Shown here piece by piece: positions 1 through 11,273 of a DNA stretch of 64,000 bases. Each line of letters opens with the position of its first letter. Positions within the stretch are counted from its first letter, which is position 1. Origin of the DNA: Amphimedon queenslandica (Eukaryota > Porifera > Demospongiae > Haplosclerida > Niphatidae). The position numbers were made by a program, and so were the translations under genes. The DNA lies in assembly GCF_000090795.2 (NCBI RefSeq), contig NW_003546696.1:2239-66238 (forward strand), written 5' to 3'. The notes under the pieces are model-generated. The model had not been told where the DNA came from. It did no database searches and was given only the letters and a program-made list of their open reading frames with translations.

Positions 1-660
1 ACCAGCAGGATTGATTATGGTATTGATTCTGGTAATGTTGTCCCTAAGTGTGGTAATGGCATTATTGAGTGTAGTCAGGGTGCCAGCACTACCACTGTGG
101 CCACTGAGTTTGGTAATGGTGTCACTGAGTGTGGTCAGGGCACCAGCACTGCCTCTAGGGCCACTGAATGTGGTATTGAATGCGGTAATGTTGCTACTGA
201 GTGTAGTAATGGCAGTATTGAGTGTGGTCAAGGCGTCAGCACCACTGATTGTTTTATTGAGTGTGGTAATGTCGTCACTGAGTCTGGTAATATTGTTACT
301 GAGTTTGGTCAGGACATCAGCACCGCCACTGGGGCCACTGAGTGTGGTTTTGAGTGTGGTGATGGCAGTATTGAGTGTGGTAATGTTGCCATTGAGTCTC
401 GTAATCTTGCCATTGAATTTTGTAATGTCAGTATTGAGTGTGGTCAGGGTGTCAACACTTTCACTGAGGCCATTGGATGCACTAAGTGTTTTTTTGAGTG
501 TGGTTTTGAGTGTGGTAATGTTGCCACTGAGTGTGGTAATGGTGCCACTGAGTGTCGTTAGGACAGCATTGTTACTGAGTATGGTAATGGCACCACTGAG
601 TGTGGTAATGGTGTCACTGAGTGTGGTAATGGTGTCACTGAGTGTGGTCAGAGTGCCAGC
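1..660 (-). repeat. 21-bp tandem repeat coding for a coiled-coil heptad
   Basis: Degenerate 21-bp units (plus-strand core GAGTGTGGTAATGGT) fill this stretch. In the minus frame continuous with the upstream exon they read as seven-codon heptads without a stop. The plus-strand open frames across the repeat are by-products of its triplet periodicity. Confidence 0.8.
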
Positions 661-2643
661 ATCTTCACAATTTCTACATGTTTTGCTTTTTTTGCATTCC
701 TCGCAAATCATAAATTGGTAGTACAAATTACATAACCCTTTAATTGATCTTGGTAGTAATGTGATTATGAAAAAGAAGAGCGGCAATAAAAACAAACTTC
801 TTATTATGACAAGGTTTGGATATGCAGCAAACATTAGCAGCATCCATGAGCCATGAAATACAAAGAAAACACTCAAACCAGTTAATATAGGAAAGTGCAC
901 AATGTCATGCAACCGACCAAAATGTTTCCAACAAAAGCAATTTTCTTCTATATTTGAAGATGTACATTTGTTATAACGTTTGATGATGTTTCCTAATCCT
1001 GTGCAATACCAAATAAAAAGTAAAATAGATAAACCAAAACTGACTCCAATAGTTATTGGTGCAATACAAGGAGTTGGATAGAAAAAAAACCATTCATTTC
1101 TACTATATATTTTTTCAGCATTATTGCATTGTATTGAATCCCATACAATGAAAAGGACCAAAGAAAGAAAGTATGGTATGGTATGTTCAAAAGTGTTTGT
1201 TGAAGGAATGACATCATTTCTAATTCCTTGAATAAAGTTCGATATTCCTTTAAAGGATAAGGATTTACTAGCTTCGTCAAATTTCTTGTTAATTTCATAT
1301 GCAAAGCTTATCGAGACAATTCGAAGGAGTAGTGTTATGAAGGTAATAGCTACAGCAGTATATTGCAGTGCTAGTATTGCACAATGTAATTTTTCTATTT
1401 TACCATACACTGTTATATCAAAGGTGCTCTCTTCATCATTCAGATGTACTGCATAACCTTGTAACAAGTCATTGTCACTAGTGCCATGTGAGTAATGAGC
1501 GTGATACTTCAACTAAAAATGAAAATATTGGAAATTTACATTATCATACATCATTATGTAATAATTCATCTTTTCAATTCGTGGTTTAATTTTGTGATTT
1601 TATATTAGTACTGAAAGCCAAATTAATAGTTCATATCATATAGCATATTTATATGATAGATTTTTATATCATAGGTTGGGAAATTTTCCTGTTAAAAATA
1701 ATTGGTGTACCAAAATTTCATTTATTTTCGTCCACTGTTGTGGTAATATTTCATATTTAAACTAACATTATGCATAATTCTTTTTGATGCTTTAGCTATT
1801 AACGAGAGGTCCAAGTATCACATACTGTATAGCAGGAAAAGATTGCAGCTTTATTTTGGAAATTGGCAGATTAACCATTAATCATTAAATCGACACTGTT
1901 TTGCTTCATTTTGAGCATGCTCAATGACACCTGGCTGCAAATTTACCAATTTAAAAACTGCCAATACACTTTAAGAGCTGCCAATATTCCCACTATATGG
2001 CATGGGCTATATTTTACTAACACAATCATAACAGAAGCCATTTTAGTACAGCAATACATGACATGTATCATATGCATATCATTCACTTTTTGGGAATATA
2101 AGCACATTAAAGCTGTTATTTATTTACAAAACCCCAAAAATTATTCAGTTGCCCTTTAATTTAGTACTCACAGCTCACCCATGTTGTTAAGAATCGAAGA
2201 TTATCTATTTTATCTTTTTCACTGACATCATCACAGAATGGTGGATTAATGATTAATGGAATGTTTACATAATTGAACTGAAACAAGTTGAAAACCAAAG
2301 CATTGATCAGCTCATACTCCTGTACAAGCAACAAAGCATTGGCTGCCCATCTGAATGTATAGTTCATATGCATATGCTCTAACTCTTCATCAACTTGTTT
2401 GTCAGAACAAAATGTCTTGTTGTCACCAATGCAATACATGATTCCGGCAACTTGGACCTCCTGGCTATTTGGAGGGTGGAAGGCATTGAATAATGTGGCT
2501 ATGTTGTTTGTTTCATTGTCACGAAGGGCCCTTCTTAGCTCTTCATAATTTCTGATACAGGGTTCAGAACCATTCTCAGCAGCATTTATAGAAGGACAGA
2601 GGAAGAGTAGCTGCACTGCAATGCAAATGAAGAGGAGATTCAT
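1..2643 (-). CDS. Multi-pass membrane protein with heptad-repeat C terminus, paralogue 1 (3' end off the window)
   Basis: Not a family I recognise. Two exons are visible: 2179-2643 (start ATG at 2643, phase-0 donor GTGAGC) and 1-1512 (acceptor TTTTTAG), open to the window edge. Exon 1 encodes a signal peptide (MNLLFICIAVQLLFLCPS) and an extracellular domain of about 130 residues with paired cysteines. Exon 2 encodes about five hydrophobic segments, then a short Cys cluster (CEECKKSKTCRNCED), then at least 28 seven-residue units of the ITTLSDT/ITTLNTA kind. These have I and L at heptad a and d positions, broken by Gly/Ser-rich spacers, so a long coiled coil is likely. I chose the Met at 2643 over the upstream in-frame Met at 2733 because it begins the signal peptide. 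The neighbour at 4631-7243 is a paralogue with a different C terminus. Confident that it is a gene; function unknown. Confidence 0.75.
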
Positions 2644-3107
2644 TGCGTCCTTTTTCCTATTGCTATGATGCTGAACTGGAGAGTTGGGTTTTGTGAAAGG
2701 TGGTCTGATGCAGTGGTATATATACGCTAGCATAGATTTAGGTTATTCATTGCTATGGTCTGATTTGAACATGCATGTGTTTTCCATGTTCCTCTGAGTC
2801 TCATATGGTGTGACTTAAGCCCCGTCATATTCATAATAACGAATTAATTTAAAGTAATGCTGCAACTCGTGAATAATTTCCTTTGTTGTCAATGAGGCAC
2901 ATAACAACTATGGTCTAGCAGTACAGGAATTTGTAATAGTGTTTGTTTATTTGGATTATGCTTGTTTTTGTGCTGGTTTATACTGCTAGTTTGTATAATT
3001 AAACAATTGGATTAAGGGATTGGACTTTTTGATGCATAGAAATACTAAAATTATAAATATGTAAATCACAACCACCAGTTTGTTTTTTCTTTTTTTTGTT
3101 TACCCAG
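2644..3107. other. 5' flank of paralogue 1, no gene seen
   Basis: About 460 bp upstream of the first membrane-protein gene. The stretch around 2855-2900 is nearly repeated at 3612-3660 (shared text ATGAATAATTTCC after one variable base), so this flank was part of a segmental duplication. No open frame or RNA gene is evident. Confidence 0.5.
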
Positions 3108-3304
3108 AACTGGTGAGCTTACCAATAGACTAGCCTCAGACACTGCTGTCATTCAAAGTGCTGTCACTGAGAATGTCTCAATATTAGCTCGTTACACGCT
3201 ACAACTGATCATATCAATTGGTGTCATGTTTTGGATTAATGCACGTCTCACTGCCGTCCTACTCTCAGTCTTCCCTCTCATTTCAATAGCAGCTGTTTAT
3301 TATG
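3108..3304 (+). pseudogene. Orphan duplicate of the first visible ABC-transporter exon
   Basis: This 197-bp segment copies the exon at 7678-7874, including the acceptor (TTACCCAG). It differs at only a few bases and still reads [12 protein letters not shown] through to AAVYYG. No further ABC exons follow, so it cannot make a transporter by itself. It probably travelled with the duplication that made the two membrane-protein paralogues. Confidence 0.85.
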
Positions 3305-3360
3305 GTCCTGTTTTATTATTATGCTGTTTATTATGGTGCCCTCTTTAAACCTTCATAGGT

Positions 3361-3441
3361 ACAGGAATCATTCTCAGCAGCATAAGTAGAAGGACAGGGG
3401 AAGAGTAACTGCAGTACAATGCAAACGAATAGAAAACCCAT
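3361..3441 (-). pseudogene. Fragment of a third membrane-protein paralogue (signal-peptide exon only)
   Basis: On the minus strand this reads M-GFLFVCIVLQLLFPCPS-TYAAEN, matching the signal peptides of the genes starting at 2643 and 7243. The homology stops after the first two dozen or so codons and no transmembrane exon lies downstream. A relic of an extra duplication round. Confidence 0.75.
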
Positions 3442-3856
3442 TACATCCTTTTGCTATTCCTATGATGCCAAAATGGACAATCAGGTTTTGTTTAGGGTGA
3501 GCTGCTGCAGTGGTATATATGATAGCATAGATAATCGTCATAGATACGGCCTGATTTGTGTTGATTACATGTATGCCCTACAATATTCATGTCATTGACA
3601 TAATATACAGCAATGCTGCAACTCATGAATAATTTCCTTTGTTGTCAATGAGATGTGTACATAAAATTGCTCTTCCAAAATTGGGTGCAGCTTAAACTAA
3701 AGTAAAATTAGAAACACTCTGAAGGCTGGCTTATGCTGGACCTAACTCACAACCTTTAATATTTTTTCTTTTATTTTGAGACTTTTTGTGGCCAGTTTTG
3801 GTGAAGGACGACACTGAGTCAATCCATTGTCATTTGATCAGTGATTAGTATACATG

Positions 3857-4122
3857 CAGGGGCGGGTCTAGGGGTGGGCCAGGGTGCACCAGGCCTGCCC
3901 AAAAAATTTGTGCAGTAATTTAAAATTAACTTGTTAATGTGCATGACTGTGAAGCACGACTATGCAAACAATTTGTAAACCGCAAAGGAGCTCATTTTAA
4001 CAGGCTTAATCTTCAAAATTTTGACTTTGAATGCAGGCTTGGTTGAATACACCCACTAATTACCACACCTACGTCATCATTGCCCAGGCCCACCCAAGAA
4101 TCCAATCCTAGATCTGCCCCTT
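3857..4122. mobile_element. hAT-like MITE with 8-bp target-site duplication
   Basis: A non-coding element of 266 bp with inverted ends: left CAGGGGCGGGTCTAGG, right (reverse complement) AAGGGGCAGATCTAGG. It is flanked on both sides by TATACATG (3849-3856 and 4123-4130). An 8-bp duplication and CAGGGGC-type ends are typical of hAT-derived MITEs. The inner part has no transposase frame, so it is non-autonomous. Confidence 0.8.
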
Positions 4123-4130
4123 TATACATG

Positions 4131-4630
4131 TATTTGCATTTTGTAGTTATTTGCTGCTATTATGAGACAAGAAATGGGACTTTGTGTTACAAACGGATAC
4201 TGCACTTGTTGCAGTGAAATTTTATATGTAGTTTTGTGTGTAGTAATGTGTTCATCTGATCTTGATATACCCTCATTATATGCATGCCATTGATCTTTAT
4301 AACAACATTTTTTGTTGTGTGTCCATGTGTGTGTCCACCCAATTTTCATGCTCATTTCAAAAAAATCTTATTTATTCAAAGAATAGCGAAGCTTAAAGAT
4401 AAATCAGTTTTAAAAAATTAATTAAAGAATAGCATTAATATTAAGGGTAGCCATAATAATAAAAGACAGCACAAGAAGTTACGTATCCTATAGTAATAGC
4501 AGCTAAAAAAATAAGCACAAAAAATTTGTAGTAAACTTTCAATCTACCACTAAATATTCTCTTCAGTTCTACTTGTTGGTTGTCCTTGGTTTCTGATCAG
4601 TTGAGCATTTTCTCTCTCAAGGACAAGCCG
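4131..4630. other. 3' flank of paralogue 2, nothing recognised
   Basis: AT-rich sequence downstream of the stop at 4631. It has no convincing coding frame and probably holds the 3' UTR of the minus-strand gene. Confidence 0.4.
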
Positions 4631-7243
4631 CTAATTTGCTTTGCCATCATTTTTGCCATTACCACTACCCCATAGTAAGATCAAGTAATATGGAAATCCC
4701 ACCAGAACTGCTAGTGCTATTAAAAGTGTCAGTAGATTATCATTGAGGTCAGTGACAACAAGTATATAGTTGGATCCATAGTGAAGCACTAAAAGCAGAG
4801 GTACTGCATTTACCACAATGATGATGAAACCATATATAGCTGTTACGTTCTTAGCATTACGTTCTTTTCTCTCATTCATGCAATCTATGCATAGCTTAAA
4901 ATAGTTACTGAGATTGCATGAACAGCATTGTTTGCATTCTTTACAATTTTTACAATCTTCACAAAGTGTACACTCCTTGCAATGTATACACCTTTGACAA
5001 TGATCACATGTACTCATTTTACATTCTTTACACATCTTGGATTGATCATTTTGTTCAAGATCCTTGCAATGTTCACAATCCTTGTAATGTTTACGCTCCT
5101 TGCATGTATCACATTTGATGCATTTTTTACAGTTGTAATGATTATTTGGTGGGTTAGGGTTGTTTTCAGTTTTATTATTGCAATTTTTACATGTCTTGCA
5201 TTTTTTACATTTCTTACACTTACTGTGGCATTCATCATATCTCTTGCATTTGAAACATTCCTTAATGCAGCCCTTTAGTTTCTTATACCACTCCTTTTTG
5301 TAGTGTGAATCAATAAAAAATTACAAAACGCTTTGATCAATCTTGGAAGTAATGCCATTGCGAAGCAAAAGAGTGGCAATATGAATAAGCTTCTTACTAT
5401 GACAATTGTTGCGTAGGTACTAAGCATTAGTAGCATCCATATGCCATGAAATACAAAGAAAACACCCAAACCAGTTAATATAGGAAAGTGTATTAAGTCA
5501 CGAATACGACAAGTGCAAATATTATGGGTAGGTGAGTCATTGGTATTATTAGGTGGCAAACCTGCTAATTCTGCTAAAGCATGAGTACTCTCAGAACTTG
5601 AGGTAGTGTTAGAAGTTAAGGTAGTGTTAGAAGTTAAGGTAGTGTTAGAAGTTGAGGTAGTGTCATGACTTGAGGTAACTCGAGGACTTTGACTTGAATG
5701 TTCAGGACTTGATGAGGTATTTTGACTGTGACAACATAGTAGTATGCCACTCCAAAAAATAGATATGACAAAACTGACTCCAATAACTATCGGTGCAATA
5801 TAAGGAATTGGAAAAAAGAGGTACCAATCTGTTAAATTTGTTAAATCTAATTTTTGATATTGGTTGTATTGAATCGAATCCCATATAATAAAACCAACCA
5901 GCAATAGAAAGTATGATAATGTATATTCAAAGCTTTTTTTTTTACTTGTTTTTGAGCGATTACTTTGGTTGCTATCATTAATATCCTCTGTCATTCTATT
6001 AATGAAATTCGATATTCTACTCAGTGAAAAGGTTTTGCTAATTTTGTCTAATTTTATATCAATTTCATTTGCAAAGCTGTTAGGCCAAATGATGCGAAGC
6101 AGTAATGTTATGAAGATAGTAGCTATAGCAACATACTTCAGTAACAGTAATGACCAATGTAGATCTTTTATATGGTATACTTGAACATCAATGGTGTTTG
6201 TTGTAGTGTTGAAATATGCTGCATAATTCTGTAATCCATTGTTGTCACCTGAGTGAGGAAGATGTTTTATCTAAAATGAAAGGTCACAAATTAATATTCA
6301 TTGTCACACCTATATACTGGTATCACCAATGTACATGTACACTACTAGTAGATTTAATCACACATGATTAGTAGGCTAGTTTTATTATAAGATCTCTTAA
6401 ATGCTCTACCAATTTTTTCCCTCTATAAAATAATTCATTTGTGCATGCACATGCTACTATTTATAGCAACTAGCCAGTTTTGTGTGACTACTAGGTGTGA
6501 CCTATACCCTGTTCACACTACCCTTCAGAACTGTACCGGAACTGAGTTTTGGGGAAGTATAGTGTAGTTTTATAGTAAGTGTGAACATAACTGAACTGCA
6601 CTGTAACCAAACCAAACCAGGCTAAAGTGGTGCACCAAAATAGGTGCTCTGAAATGGTGTAGTTAAGTTTTAAAGTGAATTTGGTGTAGTTAAGTTGTGC
6701 AGTGTGAACTGCTACCAGCATGGTTCTTTTATAACCAAACTAATCTAATTAGGTACAGTTCTATACAGCTGGGGAAGTAGTGTGAACACAGTACTAGTAT
6801 GACTGCATACTTACCCATGTTGTTAAGAGTTGAAGATTACTCAGTTTATCATTTTCATTGACATCATCACAAAATGGCGGACTGATAATTAACAAAGCTG
6901 TTGTATAGTTGAACTTAAACAAGTCAAAAACCAAAGCATCGATAAGCTCATACTCCTGTATAAGCAACAGAGCACTGGCTGCCCATTTGAACTGGAATAC
7001 TTCATCTGTAGAGCAATATGTCTTGTTTTCACTAACGCAATACACGATTTCAGCAACTTGAATATCCTGTCTGTTTGGAGTATAAAACACATTCAATAAC
7101 GTTTGAATGTTGTTTGTGTCATTGTCACGGAGTGCCTTCCTTAATTCATCATAATCACTGATGCAGGAATAATTCTCAGCAGCATTAGTAGAAGGGCAGA
7201 GGAGAACTAACTGCAATACAAGGCAAACGAATAGGAGAGCCAT
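4631..7243 (-). CDS. Multi-pass membrane protein with Cys-rich C terminus, paralogue 2; frame break at a slippery heptamer
   Basis: Paralogue of the gene at 1-2643. Exon 1 (6815-7243) carries a signal peptide (MALLFVCLVLQLVLLCPS) and the same N-terminal domain. Exon 2 starts at 6270 (acceptor TTTTAG). It encodes about five membrane segments with a Ser/Thr-rich loop (TSNTTLTSNTT repeats), and this frame stops at 5275. At 5314-5320 the zero frame reads AAT TTT TTA, a T-TTT-TTA heptamer. The -1 frame then runs open through a module of some 30 cysteines (CxxC-type repeats such as CKECTLCEDCKNCKEC) and two more membrane segments to a stop at 4631. Either a programmed -1 frameshift, a one-base indel in this copy, or an assembly error in the T run could explain it. 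Function unknown. Confidence 0.65.
5314..5320 (-). promoter_or_regulatory. Candidate -1 ribosomal frameshift slippery site (T TTT TTA)
   Basis: The heptamer is in the correct register relative to the zero frame. It lies some 40 bases before the zero-frame stop, and the -1 frame continues for about 230 codons of plausible protein. Paralogue 1 has no such break. No downstream pseudoknot was computed. Confidence 0.35.
6509..6791. mobile_element. Foldback MITE in intron 1 of paralogue 2
   Basis: The left end reads TTCACACTACCC and later AGAACTGTACC. The right end, reverse-complemented, reads TTCACACTACTTCCCC and later AGAACTGTACC. It is a roughly 280-bp non-coding element with long imperfect inverted repeats, sitting 23 bp from the splice donor of exon 1. 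No clear target duplication was found, so the superfamily is uncertain. Confidence 0.65.
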
Positions 7244-7677
7244 TATGTCTTTTCATGAAGTGTTGTTCCTAACTTTCTAAGAATGATACAAAATGAAGAA
7301 TGAGCTTTTATTTAAGGTGTAGCTGCTCCATTGTATCCAGATGATCTATATATGATCTAAATTGGTAAAGGTCAAGCATGCGTGTTTGTGTGTGTGTGTG
7401 TGTCCTTGCTACTTTGAATATCTTTTGGTACTACTATATTCATGATGGTACAACAACCCATGAATAATTCTGCTCTTGTACAAGAGAATGCCACATGCCA
7501 AGGGTCACCAGTACATTGTGATTTAATACTGACGACTGTTTTTGCTAACAATTAATAAATTAATTTTTAAGTGATTCAATTAATTATATGAAATATGTGA
7601 ACTCACAATCAGAGAACTTTTATGGTTGTCTTAATTGCTTCTCTCTTTTCCCTCTCCCTCTCTCTCTCTTTACCCAG
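7244..7677. other. Intergenic region where the 5' ABC exons would be expected
   Basis: About 430 bp between the start of paralogue 2 and the first visible ABC exon. It holds a short GT microsatellite and a CT-rich acceptor tract before 7678. No exon for the missing first transmembrane helices is recognisable. An ATG at 7622 is in frame with the exon if the acceptor is ignored, but the tract before AG looks like an intron end. Confidence 0.4.
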
Positions 7678-10600
7678 AACTGGTGAGCTTACCAATAGAC
7701 TAGCCTCAGATACTGCTGTCATTCAAAGTGCCGTCACTGAGAATGTCTCAATATTAGCTCGTTACTCACTCCAACTGATCATATCAATCGGTGTCATGTT
7801 TTGGATTAATGCACGTCTCACTGCCGTCCTACTCTCAGTCTTTCCTCTCATTTCAATAGCAGCTGTTTATTATGGTATGAATCACAATAACTTTTAAATT
7901 ATATATGTACATGTAAATATAGAGCACCTCATAATTATATGTATATGTACTTTTATATTCATTCTATTTTTGTACTGTGTAGGTAGGAAGCTTAAAGATT
8001 TAAGGAAGAAGTATCAGGATAAGTTAGCTCTGGCTAGCAGTACAGCTGAAGAGAGTATCAGTAACATTAGGACTGTGAGAGCTTTTACTAACGAGATGAA
8101 ACTAATGACTAGTTATAATGAGGACATTGAGAGGAGCTATAGTCTAGGGAAGGTGATATCATTCCTTATTGGAGGATTCTCTGGAGTTGTATTTATACTT
8201 ATCTATGTAAGTAAAGTAAAGTACATGTACCATTTATGTATGTACATGTACATGTAAGTGAAGACACCTATCACTGTATTAGTATACTATACTGTATTAA
8301 GCAATTAGTATATACCCAATAGTGTTCTGTATAAAGAGGTTCTACTTTAATTTGTACATGTTATATGATCTCTAGTGTATTGTACTGTATTTTTTTTGAT
8401 GTAGAATGCTTTGTGTTTGATATTGTGGTATGGTGGATATCTAGTGTATCATCAGAAGCTATCATCAGGAGAATTAACAGGTATATGTACATGTATGACA
8501 ACAAATGAATACTTTTATCATTTACCTCTCTCATTCTCTCTCTTTTCTCCTCCTCCTCTCTCTCCCTCCCCCTCAGCTCTTATGTTATATACACTAACTC
8601 TGGCTATGTCTTTTGCTTTCATTTCAAACGTTTACGGTGAATTCATGCAGGTATGTATTTAATAACAGACCACACCTACTTTAATTGACTCCACCCACTA
8701 ACAGGCTGTTGGAGCAAGCATAAGAATATTTGAACTGATGGACAGAATTCCTTTGATTCAAGATGGAGCATTAGTGAGACCATCTTTTGAAGGAGGTACA
8801 TTAAATTTTTTTATTGTATTAATTTTATGATGACAATTTAAATATTTTATAATAGAAATTCTCTTCAAAAATGTCTATTTCACATATCCCTCTCGTCCAG
8901 ATGAGCCCGTACTCAAGGTAATTTATTTTTAGTAACACGTATTTATTTTTATCCATGTTCTCATGATGTAATCCTAGGGTGTTAATTTTAGTGTGAGGCC
9001 AGGGGAGATGGTAGCACTGGTTGGTCCATCAGGTGGTGGTAAATCAACAATTGTTAATCTTATTGAGCACTTTTATGATTTAACTGATGGAAATATTCTA
9101 ATAAGTAAGAAAATTAGGTTTATTTTGTTTAAAATTAAACACTTTTATATTTTTACTTTCTTATTTTCTCTCTATTTTTATTTTAAAGGTGGTCTTAATG
9201 TTAAAGATCTTGATCCCTCCTGGTATAGGAGACACATTGGTATTGTTAATCAAGAGCCTGTACTATTTGCCACGACAATAAAGGACAATATTGCATTCGG
9301 GAAAGAAAACGCAACTCAAGAAGAGGTACATTGTAATAGAAATTGGTCTTTGATGTCACATGACTTTTAAACAGATTGAAGCAGCTGCTCTTCAGGCCAA
9401 TGCACACGATTTCATAATGTCCTTTGAGGTAAGAGAGAGAGACTGAGAGAGAGAGAATAAATGTATTATATTTATTTAGGAGAATTACAAGACACTAGTT
9501 GGTGAGAGAGGAGTTAGACTGTCCGGTGGTCAGAAGCAGCGTGTAGCCATTGCCCGAGCTTTATTACTAAATCCAAAGATACTTCTACTGGACGAAGTAA
9601 GCAATCAATAATTTATATATAAATGTTATCGTTTTCTTGTTTTTATTGCCATCTCTCTCTTTCTCTTCTTTTTAGGCTACGAGTGCGTTGGATGCTGAGA
9701 GTGAGTTTCTAGTTCAGGAAGCCATTGATCGTGCAATGATAGGCAGGACTGTGCTGGTAATAGCTCATAGACTCTCAACTGTGAGGAATGCATCAAAGGT
9801 ATCAGAGAATATTTAATATGTCCTTATGTTCTGTATCAATTTTTAATTGATTTTGGTTGAATTTGAGTTGCTCAAAAACCGGGACGAAGACCATGTACTA
9901 GTACAGGGTCACTGGCCAAAATTGAAAAGAAGAGAATTCTCTATTTTAATATTTTTTCCTGATGCATATACATGTATCTATGTTGTGTAGAAAGTTTGAG
10001 GCGATTCCGATCAAAGTTAGATTTTTTATGAATTTTTAAAGTTACTCAAAAATTGGGCGAAAGGGATTTCGGCCAAATTTTGCCAAAAATGAAAAGGTGA
10101 GAATTCTCCATTTTTATGATGTTATTTAATACATATACATGTACTTATGTTGTGTAGAAAGTTTGAGTTGATTCCAATTAAAATTGGATTTTTTACAAAT
10201 TTTTAAAGTTACTCAAAAATTGGGCCAAAGTCCCTGTACTATAGTACAGGGATTTCGGCCAAATTTTGCCAAAAATGAAAAGGTGAAAATTCGCCATTTT
10301 TATAATGTTATCTGATGCATATACATGTACTTATGTTGTGTAGAAAGTTTGAGCTGATTTTGATCAAAATTAGATTTTTTACGAATTTTTAAAGTTGCTC
10401 CAGAATGTAATACCCTGCACTATAGTACACATAGTATATTCATCAACAATGGGAGAGAATTACTCTCTAGTACATTTGCATGTGTGTTTGTGGTAACTGG
10501 CATGAGCTATTGAATTGATGCACATACCCACACTAAAAGTATATATACCGGTACATTTTTAATGAACTGTGATTCCGTTCCATTGTTTATTTCTATTTAA

Positions 10601-10761
10601 TGCCCACCCCACAGGTCCTAGTCCTCAACGAAGGTTTTATAGTTGAGGAAGGGACACACGATGAGCTCCTTTCATTTGATGGCATTTACAAGAAACTAGT
10701 CCTGCATCAATTGACAGCTGGAGAAGGAGAGGGACAAAGAAGAAATAATAATAATATTTAA
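7678..10761 (+). CDS. ABCB-type half transporter (ABCB10-like), 5' part missing
   Basis: Exports a substrate across an organelle membrane using ATP. Twelve exons: 7678-7874, 7983-8206, 8405-8480, 8577-8650, 8705-8795, 8856-8917, 8978-9104, 9189-9325, 9375-9428, 9480-9596, 9676-9798, 10615-10761. They join in frame into the last 475 residues. Seen in order: the latter part of the transmembrane domain, Walker A (GPSGGGKST), Q-loop region (NQEPVLF), signature (LSGGQKQR), Walker B (ILLLDEATSALD) and H-loop (AHRLST). The usual N-terminal helices, roughly the first 150-200 residues, are absent, so this is a 5'-truncated copy, a gene with remote exons, or an assembly artefact. The large last intron carries dispersed repeats. 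A likely AATAAA poly(A) signal follows at about 10790. Closest in sequence feel to ABCB10; substrate unknown. Confidence 0.85.
9860..10410. repeat. Dispersed palindromic-core repeat, about three tandem units in an ABC intron
   Basis: Units of roughly 190 bp share the text GAAAGTTTGAG, CTCAAAAATTGGGC and a dyad best preserved at 10232-10251 (CCCTGTACTATAGTACAGGG). The same family recurs at six other places in the window. Confidence 0.75.
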
Positions 10762-10908
10762 TGTATCATATTTTTAATCCAACATTGCAATAAAGTAAAG
10801 AATAGAAAGAGTCTATATATTTATTTATTTTTATGCCACCAATTTAGAGTCCTAGAGTATTGTCATATTTCATGTACATTGTTTTATTGTATTAATAGTT
10901 TGTGATCT

Positions 10909-11273
10909 TTAATTAGGGCAGGATTCCACGGGAGGTAGACCATTTCTGTACACAATCTCATTATTCTCAGTAACAGTGAAGCATATTTCAATTAAATGCT
11001 TTGAGTGGCTCCCCATATACTTATTAGGCCCCTTCACTAGTAGCATGTATTCCAGTGTACTTGTTAAGTTCACAAAATAGCTCTGGACTGGACGTAGTGT
11101 TGAGTATAGCCCAAAGAAATGCTGTTGACCAAACAAGTAGTACCCGTTGAGTTTTGATAGAATTAGGACACAGTAATAGAGCATGCTTGAATCATGAGTC
11201 ATATAAGTATATTGAGCTGTCAATTGTCCTGGATTATAAGTTAGATTTGCTTTTATTGTTTCATTTTCAATAT
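10909..11273 (-). CDS. Alternative terminal exon T5 of the Ig gene (FN3-like domain)
   Basis: Acceptor TCATTGACAG at 11274-11283; the exon opens in phase 1 and reads YIENETIKANLTYNPGQLTA to a stop at 10909, about 120 residues. It shares the N-glycosylated beta-sandwich-like pattern of the other copies (TxNYTY or TAQYTY, VNLTxTxxY) and ends NEIVYRNGL-PPVESC. An AATAAA-type signal follows at about 10885, so this may be the most distal natural 3' end. Confidence 0.7.

Noticed and set aside
11-721. Long plus-strand open frames across the first 700 bp
   Set aside because: They arise from the 21-bp repeat; the minus frame is continuous with a signal-peptide and membrane-helix exon set and explains the repeat as heptads.
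4918-5278. Plus-strand frames rich in Phe/Thr/Ile opposite the Cys-rich module
   Set aside because: Mirror of CxxC codon repeats on the minus strand; no start context, homology or splice support.
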